Source: Allobosea thiooxidans
GTDB taxonomy: Bacteria; Pseudomonadota; Alphaproteobacteria; Rhizobiales; Beijerinckiaceae
Assembly: GCF_900168195.1 (NCBI RefSeq)
Contig: NZ_FUYX01000005.1
Coordinates: 62,001 to 126,000, forward strand
Reading direction: 5' to 3'
Length of the DNA: 64,000 bases
Shown: positions 9,009 to 17,453 of the stretch, piece after piece
Position numbering within the stretch: position 1 is the stretch's first letter
How the letters are laid out: each line of letters begins with the position of its first letter
Program-made: the position numbers and the translations under genes
Notes under the pieces: model-generated
Databases searched by the model: none
Told to the model about the DNA's origin: nothing
Seen by the model: the letters and a program-made list of their open reading frames with translations, nothing else

Positions 9009-9935
9009 ATGACGGGCTATATCCTGCGCCGGCTCCTGCAGTTCATCCCGGTGTTCCTAGGGACGACCTTCGTCGTGTTCTTCCTGGCCTGGGGCATGCC
9101 GGGGGACCCGCTCGCGGGCAAATGCGGCGACCGGGAATGCCCGGACGCCTTCGTCGCCGCGGCGACCGAGGAGTTCAAGCTCGATCGCCCGCTGATCGTC
9201 CGCTACGGCTACTATCTCGCCGATCTCGGTCGTGGCGATCTCGGCCGCTCCTTCACCGGGCGCGACGTCTCGGAACAGCTCGTCGCGGCCTTTCCCGCGA
9301 CGGTCCGCCTGGCGTTGCTGGCGGTACTGATCGAGGTGCTGCTCGGCGTCACCATCGGGGTCGTCGCGGCCCTGCGGCCGGGCAAGGCCTTCGACACCAC
9401 GACCATGATGGTGGGGCTGGGGATCATCGCCTTTCCCAGCTTCGTCATCGCCAATCTGGCGCAGCTCGTCTTCGGGGTGCGGCTCGGCTGGTTCCCGGTG
9501 ACGGTGAGCGATCCGACCAGCTTCGCCGAGCTCCTTTTGCCGGCGATCGTCCTGGCGCTGGCGCACCAGGTCACGCTCTCCCGCCTGACGCGGTCGGCCG
9601 TGATCGAAACCATGCAAAGCGACTATATCCGCACGGCCCGGGCCAAGGGGCTCGGCGAGGCGCGCATCGTCGCGGTGCATGCCCTGCGCAACAGCCTGAT
9701 TCCGGCCGTGACCTATGTCGGCAAGGATATCGGCGGCCTGCTCGCCGGGGCCGTCGTGGTCGAGGGCGTCTTCAACATCAGCGGCGTCGGCGGGCTGATC
9801 GTCCAGTCGATCCGCAGCCATGACGGCATCACCATCGTCGGCGCCGTCACGGTGGTCGTCGTCGCCTATCTGTTCATCAATCTCCTGGTCGACCTCTCCT
9901 ACGCCGTCCTGGACCCACGGATCCGCTATGACTGA
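9009..9935 (+). CDS. Peptide-type ABC transporter permease, DppB-like
   Basis: This 308-residue integral membrane protein has the DppB/OppB layout: TGYILRRLLQFIPVFLGTTFVVFFLAWGMPGDP at the N-terminus, then five further helices. The cytoplasmic coupling loop has the EAA motif (DYIRTARAKGLGEARIVAVHALRNSLIP, around residue 205-232). I place the start at 9009, where GCGAGG precedes it; the frame opens earlier at 8973 but that stretch is not family sequence. It overlaps the next permease by eight bases. No ABC ATPase (DppD/DppF type) is encoded in this operon. Confidence 0.92.
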   Translation: MTGYILRRLLQFIPVFLGTTFVVFFLAWGMPGDPLAGKCGDRECPDAFVAAATEEFKLDRPLIVRYGYYLADLGRGDLGRSFTGRDVSEQLVAAFPATVRLALLAVLIEVLLGVTIGVVAALRPGKAFDTTTMMVGLGIIAFPSFVIANLAQLVFGVRLGWFPVTVSDPTSFAELLLPAIVLALAHQVTLSRLTRSAVIETMQSDYIRTARAKGLGEARIVAVHALRNSLIPAVTYVGKDIGGLLAGAVVVEGVFNISGVGGLIVQSIRSHDGITIVGAVTVVVVAYLFINLLVDLSYAVLDPRIRYD

Positions 9936-10839
9936 TCTCATTCAGGCCACGTCGCCCGCCCCCGAGGCCGGCGCCGGGCCGCGCCGCCGCAGCCGCTCCC
10001 TCACCGGCGAGGCGATGGCACAGCTCGGCCGTTCGCCGCTCGTCTGGATCGCGCTGGCGATCCTCGTCGTCCTGGCTGCGATGGCGATCGCGCCGGGCCT
10101 CTTCACGAAGGTCGATCCGCAGCGCTGCATCCTGCTGAACTCGCGCAAGCCGCCCGCTTACGGAAGCTGGTTCGGCTTCGACATTCAGGGCTGCGACGTC
10201 TTCGCTCGCACGGTTCACGGTGCCCGTGCGTCCTTGTCCGTGGCGCTGCTGGCGACGATCGGGAGCACGCTCATCGGCGGCGTGCTGGGCCTCGTCGCCG
10301 GCTTCAAGGGCGGCGCTATCGACGCCGTCATCTCGCGTGTCACCGATGTGGTCCTCGGCCTGCCGACCCTACTTGGCGCGATCGTCATCCTCGCCACGCT
10401 GGGCAGCTCCGGCAACGGCGTGCTGCGCCTGGCGCTGGTGCTCTCCGTGCTCGGCTGGGCGACGGAAGCGCGATTGATGCGCGCCTCGGTGCTGCAGACG
10501 CGGGAGGCCGACTACGTCCATGCCGCGCGCGCCGCCGGCGCCAGCAGCATCCGGATCGCACTCCGCCACGTGCTGCCGAATTCGGTCGCCCCGCTGCTCG
10601 TCCTCGCGACGCTCTCGCTCGGCGGCTATGTCGGGACGGAGGCGACCCTGTCCTATCTCGGGCTGGGGCTGCAGCCGCCGGTGGTGTCGTGGGGCACTGC
10701 GATCAGCGACGCACAGCCCTATCTCGCCAGTGCGCCGCACATGCTGCTCTTCCCGAGCCTGGTGCTGACCGTGACCGTGCTGGCGCTGGTGCTGCTCGGC
10801 GAAGCCGTCCGGCGCGCCTTCGATCCCCGTTCGCGCTGA
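9928..10839 (+). CDS. Peptide-type ABC transporter permease, DppC-like
   Basis: This 303-residue protein has the DppC N-terminal cytoplasmic extension of about 45 residues, a first helix (PLVWIALAILVVLAAMAIAPGLF), a periplasmic loop with FDIQGCDVFARTVHGARASL, and the EAA coupling loop EADYVHAARAAGASSIRIALRHVLPNS near residue 190-217. It pairs with the preceding permease to form the transmembrane channel. The start ATG overlaps the upstream stop region by eight bases. The next gene is an S41 peptidase, not an ATPase, so energisation needs an ATPase encoded elsewhere. Confidence 0.92.
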   Translation: MTDLIQATSPAPEAGAGPRRRSRSLTGEAMAQLGRSPLVWIALAILVVLAAMAIAPGLFTKVDPQRCILLNSRKPPAYGSWFGFDIQGCDVFARTVHGARASLSVALLATIGSTLIGGVLGLVAGFKGGAIDAVISRVTDVVLGLPTLLGAIVILATLGSSGNGVLRLALVLSVLGWATEARLMRASVLQTREADYVHAARAAGASSIRIALRHVLPNSVAPLLVLATLSLGGYVGTEATLSYLGLGLQPPVVSWGTAISDAQPYLASAPHMLLFPSLVLTVTVLALVLLGEAVRRAFDPRSR

Positions 10840-10887
10840 TCCCGTCCGGCAGCGCTGCGATACCGACCGTCGAGGTAGTTGGCTCTG

Positions 10888-12333
10888 ATGAATTCCTTCG
10901 CATCCTTCCTGGACAATCACCTATTCGACGGCGGCTCTTCCGACGTGTTCGTCACGCGGCAGCAGGCCCAGGCCGATCTCGAGGCCCTGCGCGACATCAT
11001 TCGGGACCGTCATTCCTATGTGGCGGCGGTGGCCTATCCCTACGAGCGGGCCATCGGGGCGATGATCGGGCAGCTCCCCGAGCAGGTCTCGGTTCGCAAT
11101 CTCGCGCTTCAGATCCAGAAGCTCGTTCAGCATCTCGGGGATTCGCACGCTCAGGTCGTCGACTGGATGCAGGGCCTGCCGGGCGGCTGCAGCCCCTTCG
11201 CGATCGGTGTCGAGAACAACCTGGCCTTCGCTTATGACCCGGCGACGCGGCGCCTGCTCGATGCGGCGCATCCTTTCGTCAGCTCCATCGACGGCCTGCC
11301 GTTCTTTCGGTGGCTCGAGAGAGCCGGCGACATCACGAGCGGCCCCTACGCCTCGCGCTCGCAGCGCCTCGCGCGCAGCCTGAGGCTGCTTCGCCATGTC
11401 GGCTATCTGCGCCGGGAGCTCGGGCTGCCGGACGATCCGGGCATCACCTTGGAGCTCTGCGACGCCGCCAACCGCTCGTCCCGGACGATGACGGTCCCGA
11501 TCGCGGAGACGCAGGACCTGTCCGACCCGCTGCTGCCGCTGTCGAACGAAAGCGGCGTGCGGCCGGGAAACATCGGCTATCTGCGCATCTATTCCCAGAG
11601 CGACAGCGCACTCGCTGCGCGCATCGACGCGCTGATGGCGCCACTGCGCGAGACGGACGCCCTGATCGTCGATGCGCGGCAATGCGGCGGCGGGACGCGC
11701 GAATGCCTCTCGGCGCTCTTCCCCTATTTCATGATGCCCGAGGACGGCCCCTACATCCACAATGTCGCAAGGCTGCGGGCACCGGCCGATATGTCGCAGG
11801 ACATGCTGATCGACCTGCTCAAGGTCGATGACAAGGCGATGTTCTTCCGCACGGACCCGAGCCTGCCTGCCGACGAGAAGGCGGCGCTGGAGGCGCTTCT
11901 GGCCGGCTTCCATCCGCAATGGCAGGTGCCCGAGGGAGACTTCACCGACTGGTATTTCGGCGTGCTGCGCGCCGTTCCCGGCAAGCCGCACTACGACCGG
12001 CCGGTCTATGTGCTGATGGACTGGGGCGCAGGCAGCGCGGGCGATATCTTCCTCTCGACCTTCAAGGGCTGGCGGAACGTCACGCTCGTCGGCTCGGCGA
12101 GCAATGGGCGCAGCGGCAACAGCATTCCCTTCCCCCTGCCGAACAGCGGCATCCGGGTGCGGCTCTCGACGATGGCGTCCTTCCAGAAAAGCGGCGAGAT
12201 GTATGATGGTTTCGGTATCGCGCCCGACCTGGTCATGGAGGCGCGGATGTCGGATTGGCTCGGCGAGACCGACACGATCCTCGACCGCGTCACGACGATG
12301 GCGCGAAGCGGCAAGCCGGGAGCGGCGGGGTAG
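10888..12333 (+). CDS. S41 family (C-terminal-processing-like) peptidase, apparently cytoplasmic
   Basis: This 481-residue protein has the S41/tail-specific protease core. GNIGYLRIYSQSDS near residue 225 is followed by ALIVDARQCGGGTRE near residue 258, corresponding to the conserved D-R-x-N-x-G-G segment. WGAGSAGDIFLSTFKGW near residue 380 supplies the catalytic serine, and NGRSGNSIPFPLPNSG follows. There is no signal peptide or obvious PDZ domain, so it probably acts inside the cell, plausibly on imported peptides. I chose ATG 10888 because GAGGTAG lies 10-16 bases upstream; a TTG at 10879 is too close to that site. It follows the permease gene by 48 bases. Confidence 0.82.
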   Translation: MNSFASFLDNHLFDGGSSDVFVTRQQAQADLEALRDIIRDRHSYVAAVAYPYERAIGAMIGQLPEQVSVRNLALQIQKLVQHLGDSHAQVVDWMQGLPGGCSPFAIGVENNLAFAYDPATRRLLDAAHPFVSSIDGLPFFRWLERAGDITSGPYASRSQRLARSLRLLRHVGYLRRELGLPDDPGITLELCDAANRSSRTMTVPIAETQDLSDPLLPLSNESGVRPGNIGYLRIYSQSDSALAARIDALMAPLRETDALIVDARQCGGGTRECLSALFPYFMMPEDGPYIHNVARLRAPADMSQDMLIDLLKVDDKAMFFRTDPSLPADEKAALEALLAGFHPQWQVPEGDFTDWYFGVLRAVPGKPHYDRPVYVLMDWGAGSAGDIFLSTFKGWRNVTLVGSASNGRSGNSIPFPLPNSGIRVRLSTMASFQKSGEMYDGFGIAPDLVMEARMSDWLGETDTILDRVTTMARSGKPGAAG

Positions 12334-12375
12334 GGGGAGCGATCCCACCGGTGACCGGGCGGTCCTCCGGGCCCT

Positions 12376-12401
12376 CCGCTTCGTTCCGGGCAGGGAAGCG
12401 G
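12376..12401. terminator. Possible bidirectional hairpin between convergent genes
   Basis: CCGCTTC (12376-12382) pairs with GAAGCGG (12395-12401) between the peptidase stop and the end of the oppositely oriented LysR gene. The stem is short and lacks a T-run, so this is a weak call. Confidence 0.3.
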
Positions 12402-12408
12402 TTCGCCC

Positions 12409-13290
12409 TCAGGACGAACCCAGCATCTCGGAAAACGCCTTCGTCAGCATCGACGGCGCCATCGTGATCGATTGCGCCAGCAGCACCTCGACCGGGATCG
12501 GCGGGTTCAGATCCTTGATCGCGAACTGGCCTGCGAAGGTGTTCGCGACGTAGGGATTGACGACGCCGATACCGACGCCGGCCGCGACCAGCGCGCAGAT
12601 GGTGATCGACGAGTTGGTCTCCACGGCGACGTCCTCGGGATAGCCGCCTACGGCCAGAAGCTCGCGCATGCGGATGACGATGTTGTCGGAGTCGTTGAGC
12701 AGGATCAGCCTGAAGCGCTGGAGCATGTCGAGCTCGACCGAAGGCAGGCGGGCGAGCTCATGCTCGTGCGGGACGATGCAGACCGCCCTGGACCGGGTGA
12801 TCGTCGAGCACTGAAACAGCGCAGTGTCCATCGTCCCGGTGGTGAGGGCGATATCGACCAGCTCCTGGCGCAGATGCTCCTCGAGCTGAGGCGTCGCCTC
12901 CGTCTGCAGGTTGATGAAGGTGCCGGGAAAGCGCTGCATGAAGCGGTCGATCACCTTCGGCAAGAGGCCTGTGGCGAGCGTCGGCGTGCTGCCGATGCGT
13001 AGTACCCCGGCGCCGGATTTCCTGAGGATGCCGACCACGGTTTCGATCTTCTCGAGACCTTCGAAATGCTTGCGGACCGACTGGTAGAGATGGCGCCCCT
13101 CGCGCGTCGGCCGCAGCCGCCCGTGATGGAGCTCGAAGAGCTGCAGCCCGGCGGCCTGCTGCAGGTCGGCGAGCTTACGGCTGATCGAGGGCTGGGTCGT
13201 GTTGAGCGCGATCGCGGCCTTGGTCGTCGTGCCGGTTTCCATGACCGTCTTGAAGACCTGGATCTGCTGAAAATTCAGCGGCCTGCCCAT
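12409..13290 (-). CDS. LysR family transcriptional regulator
   Basis: This 293-residue protein has the LysR winged helix at residues 3-62 (NFQQIQVFKTVMETGTTTKAA, then TTQPSISRKLADLQQAAGLQLFELHHGRLRPTREG) and a full effector domain starting VLRIGSTPTLATGLLP. I start at 13290, where GGGAG precedes; the frame remains open to 13314. It is divergent from the propeller/glutamate-transport operon. A T-N11-A box lies in the gap, and a second copy of that box stands before the peptide-transport operon. It is therefore the likely regulator of both flanking operons. The inducer is unknown. Confidence 0.92.
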   Translation of the reverse strand: MGRPLNFQQIQVFKTVMETGTTTKAAIALNTTQPSISRKLADLQQAAGLQLFELHHGRLRPTREGRHLYQSVRKHFEGLEKIETVVGILRKSGAGVLRIGSTPTLATGLLPKVIDRFMQRFPGTFINLQTEATPQLEEHLRQELVDIALTTGTMDTALFQCSTITRSRAVCIVPHEHELARLPSVELDMLQRFRLILLNDSDNIVIRMRELLAVGGYPEDVAVETNSSITICALVAAGVGIGVVNPYVANTFAGQFAIKDLNPPIPVEVLLAQSITMAPSMLTKAFSEMLGSS

Positions 13291-13325
13291 GAAACTGCTC
13301 CCAGATGCCGGCACCTGCGCTGGGA

Positions 13326-13395
13326 TATATCATTTATGCATACAGGTGTTCCGAGAAAGAATTTTTTCGCATTCCCCCGGAGCCCTAATTTCGGC
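13326..13395 (+). promoter_or_regulatory. LysR-type box and conserved promoter block (copy 2)
   Basis: TATATCATTTATGCATA at 13326-13342 is a TAT-N11-ATA element in the 161-base gap between the divergent LysR gene and the propeller gene. AAGAATTTT (13357), AGCCCTA (13381) and TTTCGG (13389) follow with the same spacing as in the copy at 6878. Position next to the regulator fits the usual LysR autoregulation layout. Confidence 0.7.
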
Positions 13396-13451
13396 GCCTG
13401 TTCCTCGCCGTCTCCCGGCCGGAACCGCTCAGGGCAGCGTTCCGCCCGGAT

Positions 13452-14765
13452 ATGTCGAAAGCGCAAGTGGCGGCGATGCATAATCTGGTTCAACCGATCA
13501 CGCGAACCTGCCCGATCTCCCGGATCGGCAACGGCGTCGGCCATCACTTCTTCGGCTATTACGACAAGACCAATTGGGGCGCCGGCGACCGCCTCCTGCT
13601 CGGCCACCGCGTCGCTGCGCGCGATTTCGAGCTGGTCGCCGATAGCGCGGCCGAGGTCGGCTATTTCGACCTGGCGGGCGATGGCGCCTTCCACCCTTGC
13701 GGCCGGACGACCGCCTGGAACTGGCAGATGGGCAGCCAGCTGCAATGGCTGGACGCCACGCGCAGCGAGCGGCTGATCTACAATGTCCGCACCGATGGAG
13801 GCCGCGGGCTCTATCCCGGCTTCGGGTCGGTCGTCTTCGATCTCACCACCGGCGCCTCGCGCGAGCTCGACACGCCGATCTATGTCGCCGCTCCGAATGG
13901 CCGCTACGCGCTGGCCGTCGACTACGAGCGGCTCTACATCACCCACAGGACCATCGGCTATGTCGGTCTTGCCGGGCCGCGCGCCGACCTGCCGCTCTGC
14001 CCGGCCGATGACGGCATCCACCATCTCGACCTCGAGACCGGAGAGACCAGGCTGCTCGTCAGCTATGCCGACCTCAAGGCGCTGGATCACCGCCCGTCGA
14101 TGGACAAGGCGATCCACTGGGTCAGCCATATCGAGATCAACCCGTCCTCCAGCCGCATCCTCTTCCTGCATCGTTGGACCGAGCGCGTCGAGGACGAGAC
14201 CTGCTTCCTGCACCGGCTGATCACCATGGACCCCGACGGCGGCAACATTCGCCTGCTGGAGTGCTCGGACCATCCGCTGCCGCAGCTGCAGGAGAATTTC
14301 GATCCGAGCGCCGTCGGCACCTTCGACTACGAGAAGTCGGAATACCAGATCTCCCACCCGCTCTGGCGCGACGACCGCCACATCATCGTCTGGGGCCCGC
14401 ATGCCGGGTCGATCCATTATCATCTCTATGCCGATGCGGACCCGGTTCAGGTGTCGGTTGTCGGCCGTGAGGTGCTGACCGAGAACGGCCACATGACCTA
14501 TTCGCCGGCCGATCAGCGCTGGCTTCTCAGCGACACCTATCCGGACCCCGTCAGCAACGAGCGGATCCTGATCCTCTACGACGCGCTCAGGGGCGTCCGC
14601 TACGACATCGGCAGCTACTACACCGACCCCGCGCTGACCAAGGAAAACCGCTGCGATCTCCATCCGCGCTGGAGCCATGACGGCCGCCGCGTCTGCATTG
14701 ACTCGATGCATGAGCACGAGCGGCAAATGTACGCGATCGACGTCTCGTCGATCGTCGGTGCATAG
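13452..14765 (+). CDS. Beta-propeller protein related to oligogalacturonate lyase/TolB-type propellers
   Basis: This 437-residue protein has no signal peptide. It contains repeated propeller-like blades: GVGHHFFGYYDKTNWGAGDR near residue 30, HWVSHIEINPSSSRILFLHRW near residue 218 and DLHPRWSHDGRRVCIDS near residue 400. The wording matches the family often annotated as TolB-like or PL22-like hypothetical proteins. No enzymatic role can be assigned. The start at 13452 has no good ribosome site; ATG 13476 (MHNLVQP) is an alternative that keeps all family sequence. It is the first gene of the operon that continues with the glutamate-type transporter, 18 bases upstream of it, so a role in handling the transported compound is likely. 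Confidence 0.65.
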   Translation: MSKAQVAAMHNLVQPITRTCPISRIGNGVGHHFFGYYDKTNWGAGDRLLLGHRVAARDFELVADSAAEVGYFDLAGDGAFHPCGRTTAWNWQMGSQLQWLDATRSERLIYNVRTDGGRGLYPGFGSVVFDLTTGASRELDTPIYVAAPNGRYALAVDYERLYITHRTIGYVGLAGPRADLPLCPADDGIHHLDLETGETRLLVSYADLKALDHRPSMDKAIHWVSHIEINPSSSRILFLHRWTERVEDETCFLHRLITMDPDGGNIRLLECSDHPLPQLQENFDPSAVGTFDYEKSEYQISHPLWRDDRHIIVWGPHAGSIHYHLYADADPVQVSVVGREVLTENGHMTYSPADQRWLLSDTYPDPVSNERILILYDALRGVRYDIGSYYTDPALTKENRCDLHPRWSHDGRRVCIDSMHEHERQMYAIDVSSIVGA

Positions 14766-14783
14766 CGAGGGAGGACCACTGAC

Positions 14784-15701
14784 ATGAGAACGACGCTATC
14801 GACTTGCGTAAGCGCTGCCGCAGCTGCGGTCGCGTTGCTGCTGGCGCCGATGGCCGCTTTCGGCCAGGGCGCGCCGCTGGAGGGCACGCTGAAGAAGATC
14901 GCGGACGACGGCGTCGTGGTGATCGGCTATCGCGAGGCCTCGATCCCGTTTTCCTATTACGACGACGCCAAGATGCCGGTCGGCTATTCGATGGACCTGA
15001 CCGCGCTGATCCTGGAGCGGATCAAGACGAAGCTCGGCAAGCCCGACCTCCAGATCCGCAAGCTGCCGATCACCTCGCAGAACCGGATCTCGCTGCTGCA
15101 GAATGGCACCATCGATTTCGAATGCACGACGACGACGCACAACGCCTCGCGCGAGCAGCAGGTCGACTTCTCCAACACCTTCTTCGCCATCGGCACGCGC
15201 CTGCTCGCGCGCAAGAGCACCGGCATCAAGGACTTCCCCGATCTCAAGGGCCAGAACGTCGTCGTCGGCGCCGGCACGACCTCCGAGATCCTGCTGCGCA
15301 AGATGAATGCCGAGCAGGGCATGGGCATGAACATCATCAGCGCCAAGGACCACAGCGAATCCTTCCTGATGCTGTCGACCGGCCGGGCCAAGGCGATGAT
15401 GATGGACGACGCCCTGCTCGCCGGCGAGCGCGCCAAGGCCAAGGACGCCTCGGACTACGTCATCACCGGCACGGCGCAGTCGCGCGAGGCCTATGGCTGC
15501 ATGATCCGCAAGGGCGATGCCCAGCTCAAGGCGCTGCTCGACCAGACGATCGCGGAGCTGCAGACCTCGGGCAAGGCCGTGACGATCTACGACAAGTGGT
15601 TCCGCTCACCGATCCCGCCGCGTGGGCTCAATCTCGACTTCGACCTGTCGGACGACATGAAGGCGCTCTTCGCCGCTCCGAACGACAAGGTCCTCAACTG
15701 A
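14784..15701 (+). CDS. gltI: Glutamate/aspartate-type ABC transporter substrate-binding protein
   Basis: This 305-residue protein has a signal peptide ([19 protein letters not shown]) and the family 3 solute-binding fold. [19 protein letters not shown] is near residue 45, [26 protein letters not shown] near 100, and [16 protein letters not shown] near 155. The closest pattern I know is GltI, which binds glutamate and aspartate. It precedes the hybrid permease and the GltL-like ATPase in one rightward operon. A stem-loop lies just after its stop. Confidence 0.88.
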   Translation: MRTTLSTCVSAAAAAVALLLAPMAAFGQGAPLEGTLKKIADDGVVVIGYREASIPFSYYDDAKMPVGYSMDLTALILERIKTKLGKPDLQIRKLPITSQNRISLLQNGTIDFECTTTTHNASREQQVDFSNTFFAIGTRLLARKSTGIKDFPDLKGQNVVVGAGTTSEILLRKMNAEQGMGMNIISAKDHSESFLMLSTGRAKAMMMDDALLAGERAKAKDASDYVITGTAQSREAYGCMIRKGDAQLKALLDQTIAELQTSGKAVTIYDKWFRSPIPPRGLNLDFDLSDDMKALFAAPNDKVLN

Positions 15702-15709
15702 CCTGAACA

Positions 15710-15729
15710 GGGGCGGGGATGCCCGCCCC
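15710..15729 (+). repeat. Intercistronic stem-loop after gltI-like gene
   Basis: GGGGCGGG (15710-15717) pairs perfectly with CCCGCCCC (15722-15729) around a four-base loop. It lies 8 bases after the binding-protein stop and 19 bases before the permease start. It lacks a T-run and is better read as an mRNA-stabilising hairpin than a terminator. Confidence 0.65.
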
Positions 15730-15747
15730 GCCGCTAGGGAACGAACC

Positions 15748-16713
15748 ATGGGCTACAATTGGAACTGGGGCGTCCTGTTGCAGCCCGTGGCGACCGGAGA
15801 GGGCGCGACCTATATCGGCTGGATCCTGCACGGCCTGATGCTTACCGCCGCGCTGACCTTCTCGGCCTGGCTGCTCGCGCTCCTCGTCGGCACCTGCTTC
15901 GGCATCCTGCGCGCCTGGCCGAGCCGGCTCTGCGACGCGATCGGCGCGACCTATGTCTCGCTCTTCCGCAACGTGCCGCTGATCGTGCAGTTCTTCATCT
16001 GGTTCTTCGTCGTGCCCGAGGTCCTGCCGACGGCGATCGGCGACTGGATCAAGAGCATCACGCCGAGCACCCAGGTCTTCGTCGTCTCCGTGCTGGCGCT
16101 CGGCTTCTTCACCGGCGCACGCATCTGCGAGCAGGTCCGTGCCGGCATCGCCGCTCTGCCGGACGGCCAGACCCAGGCCGCACATGCGCTCGGTCTCACG
16201 CTGCCGCAGGCCTTCCTTCTGGTCCGGGCCGTCCCGCTGGTGATGCTGCTGCTCTGGTTCTTCCTGATCGTGCCGCAGATCCTGCGCACCGTCTTCGGCC
16301 TCTCGCCGAGCGTCGACATCCGGCTGGTCTCGGCCATGGTCGCCTTCGTCCTGCTCGAATCGGCCTTCTTCGCCGAGATCATCCGCGCCGGCATCCTCGG
16401 CTTGTCGAAGGGGCAGTTCCACGCCGCCGCCGCGCTCGGCATGGGCCGCTATCAGGCGATGCGCTACATCATCCTGCCGCAGGCGTTCCGGGCGATGCTT
16501 CCGATCATGATGACGCAGTGCATCGTGATCTTCCAGGACACATCGCTGGTCTATGTGATCTCGCTCGGCGATTTCTTCCGCAACACGGTGAGCATCGGCG
16601 AGCGCGACGGCACCCTGGTCCCGATGCTTCTCCTCGCCGGCGCCGTCTACTGGGTCATCTGTTCCGGCCTGAGCGGGCTGGTCAGGGCCCTTCAGAAGAG
16701 GACGGCGACATGA
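15748..16713 (+). CDS. Hybrid amino-acid ABC permease: GltJ-like N half joined to GltK-like C half
   Basis: This is the only permease gene in an operon that normally has two. Residues 1-155 read as Glt[13 protein letters not shown], the segment [20 protein letters not shown], and the coupling-loop start [16 protein letters not shown]. From residue 160 the sequence reads as Glt[46 protein letters not shown], then [36 protein letters not shown]. The switch is at codons 155-160 (about 16210-16230). The protein has 321 residues; E. coli GltJ and GltK, as I recall, have 246 and 224. It lacks the last two GltJ helices and the first GltK helix but keeps one complete EAA loop. Reading frame is intact and the 3' end overlaps the ATPase start (ATGA). 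It may work as a homodimer or be a deletion fossil. Confidence 0.85.
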   Translation: MGYNWNWGVLLQPVATGEGATYIGWILHGLMLTAALTFSAWLLALLVGTCFGILRAWPSRLCDAIGATYVSLFRNVPLIVQFFIWFFVVPEVLPTAIGDWIKSITPSTQVFVVSVLALGFFTGARICEQVRAGIAALPDGQTQAAHALGLTLPQAFLLVRAVPLVMLLLWFFLIVPQILRTVFGLSPSVDIRLVSAMVAFVLLESAFFAEIIRAGILGLSKGQFHAAAALGMGRYQAMRYIILPQAFRAMLPIMMTQCIVIFQDTSLVYVISLGDFFRNTVSIGERDGTLVPMLLLAGAVYWVICSGLSGLVRALQKRTAT

Positions 16714-17435
16714 TCGAGCTGAAGAGCGTCTCGAAATGGTACCAGGACTTCCAGGCGCTCAAGGATTGCAGCGTCACGGTCGGGAAGGGCGAGGTCGTGA
16801 TCTTCTGCGGCCCGTCGGGCTCCGGAAAATCGTCCCTGATCAAGCTGGTCAACGGGCTGGAGGATTTCCAGAGCGGCGACATTCTCTACAAGGGCAAGTC
16901 GATCCGCAGCCGTGACGTCAGGCTGCCCGAGCTGCGCCGGCGCATCGGCATGGTCTTCCAGCATTTCGAGCTGTTCCCGCATCTGTCGGTGCTGGGCAAT
17001 CTGACGATCGCCCAGCAGAAGGTGCTGAAGCGGGACGCGGCCGAGGCCGAGCACAAGGCGATGGGCCTGCTCGACCGGGTCGGCCTGCGGGCGCATGCCG
17101 GCAAATATCCGAGCCAGCTCTCCGGCGGGCAGCAGCAGCGCGTCGCGATCGCCCGCTCGCTGTCGATGGATCCGGAGGTCATGCTCTTCGACGAGCCGAC
17201 CTCGGCGCTCGACCCCGAGATGATCAACGAGGTGCTGGCGGTGATGGTCGAGCTGGCGCAGGAGGGCATGACCATGCTTTGCGTCACCCATGAGATGGGC
17301 TTCGCCCGGCAGGTCGCCGATCGCGTCGTGTTCATGGATGCCGGCTCGATCGTCGAGACCGGCGATTGCGCCGCGTTCTTCGTCGCTCCGCGATCGGAGC
17401 GCGCGCGGGACTTCCTCGGAAAGCTGCTGCGCTGA
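16710..17435 (+). CDS. gltL: Glutamate/aspartate-type ABC transporter ATPase
   Basis: This 241-residue ATPase has all nucleotide-binding motifs: Walker [10 protein letters not shown] near residue 34, Q-loop [11 protein letters not shown] near 80, signature LSGGQQQR near 137, Walker [14 protein letters not shown] near 158 and the H-loop [15 protein letters not shown] near 194. It matches the GlnQ/GltL class for polar amino acids. The start overlaps the permease stop by four bases. It converges with the glycosidase-like gene, whose stop lies 18 bases beyond, with only a weak GC hairpin between. Confidence 0.93.
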   Translation: MIELKSVSKWYQDFQALKDCSVTVGKGEVVIFCGPSGSGKSSLIKLVNGLEDFQSGDILYKGKSIRSRDVRLPELRRRIGMVFQHFELFPHLSVLGNLTIAQQKVLKRDAAEAEHKAMGLLDRVGLRAHAGKYPSQLSGGQQQRVAIARSLSMDPEVMLFDEPTSALDPEMINEVLAVMVELAQEGMTMLCVTHEMGFARQVADRVVFMDAGSIVETGDCAAFFVAPRSERARDFLGKLLR

Positions 17436-17453
17436 CCGCGGCGCGCTGCCGCC

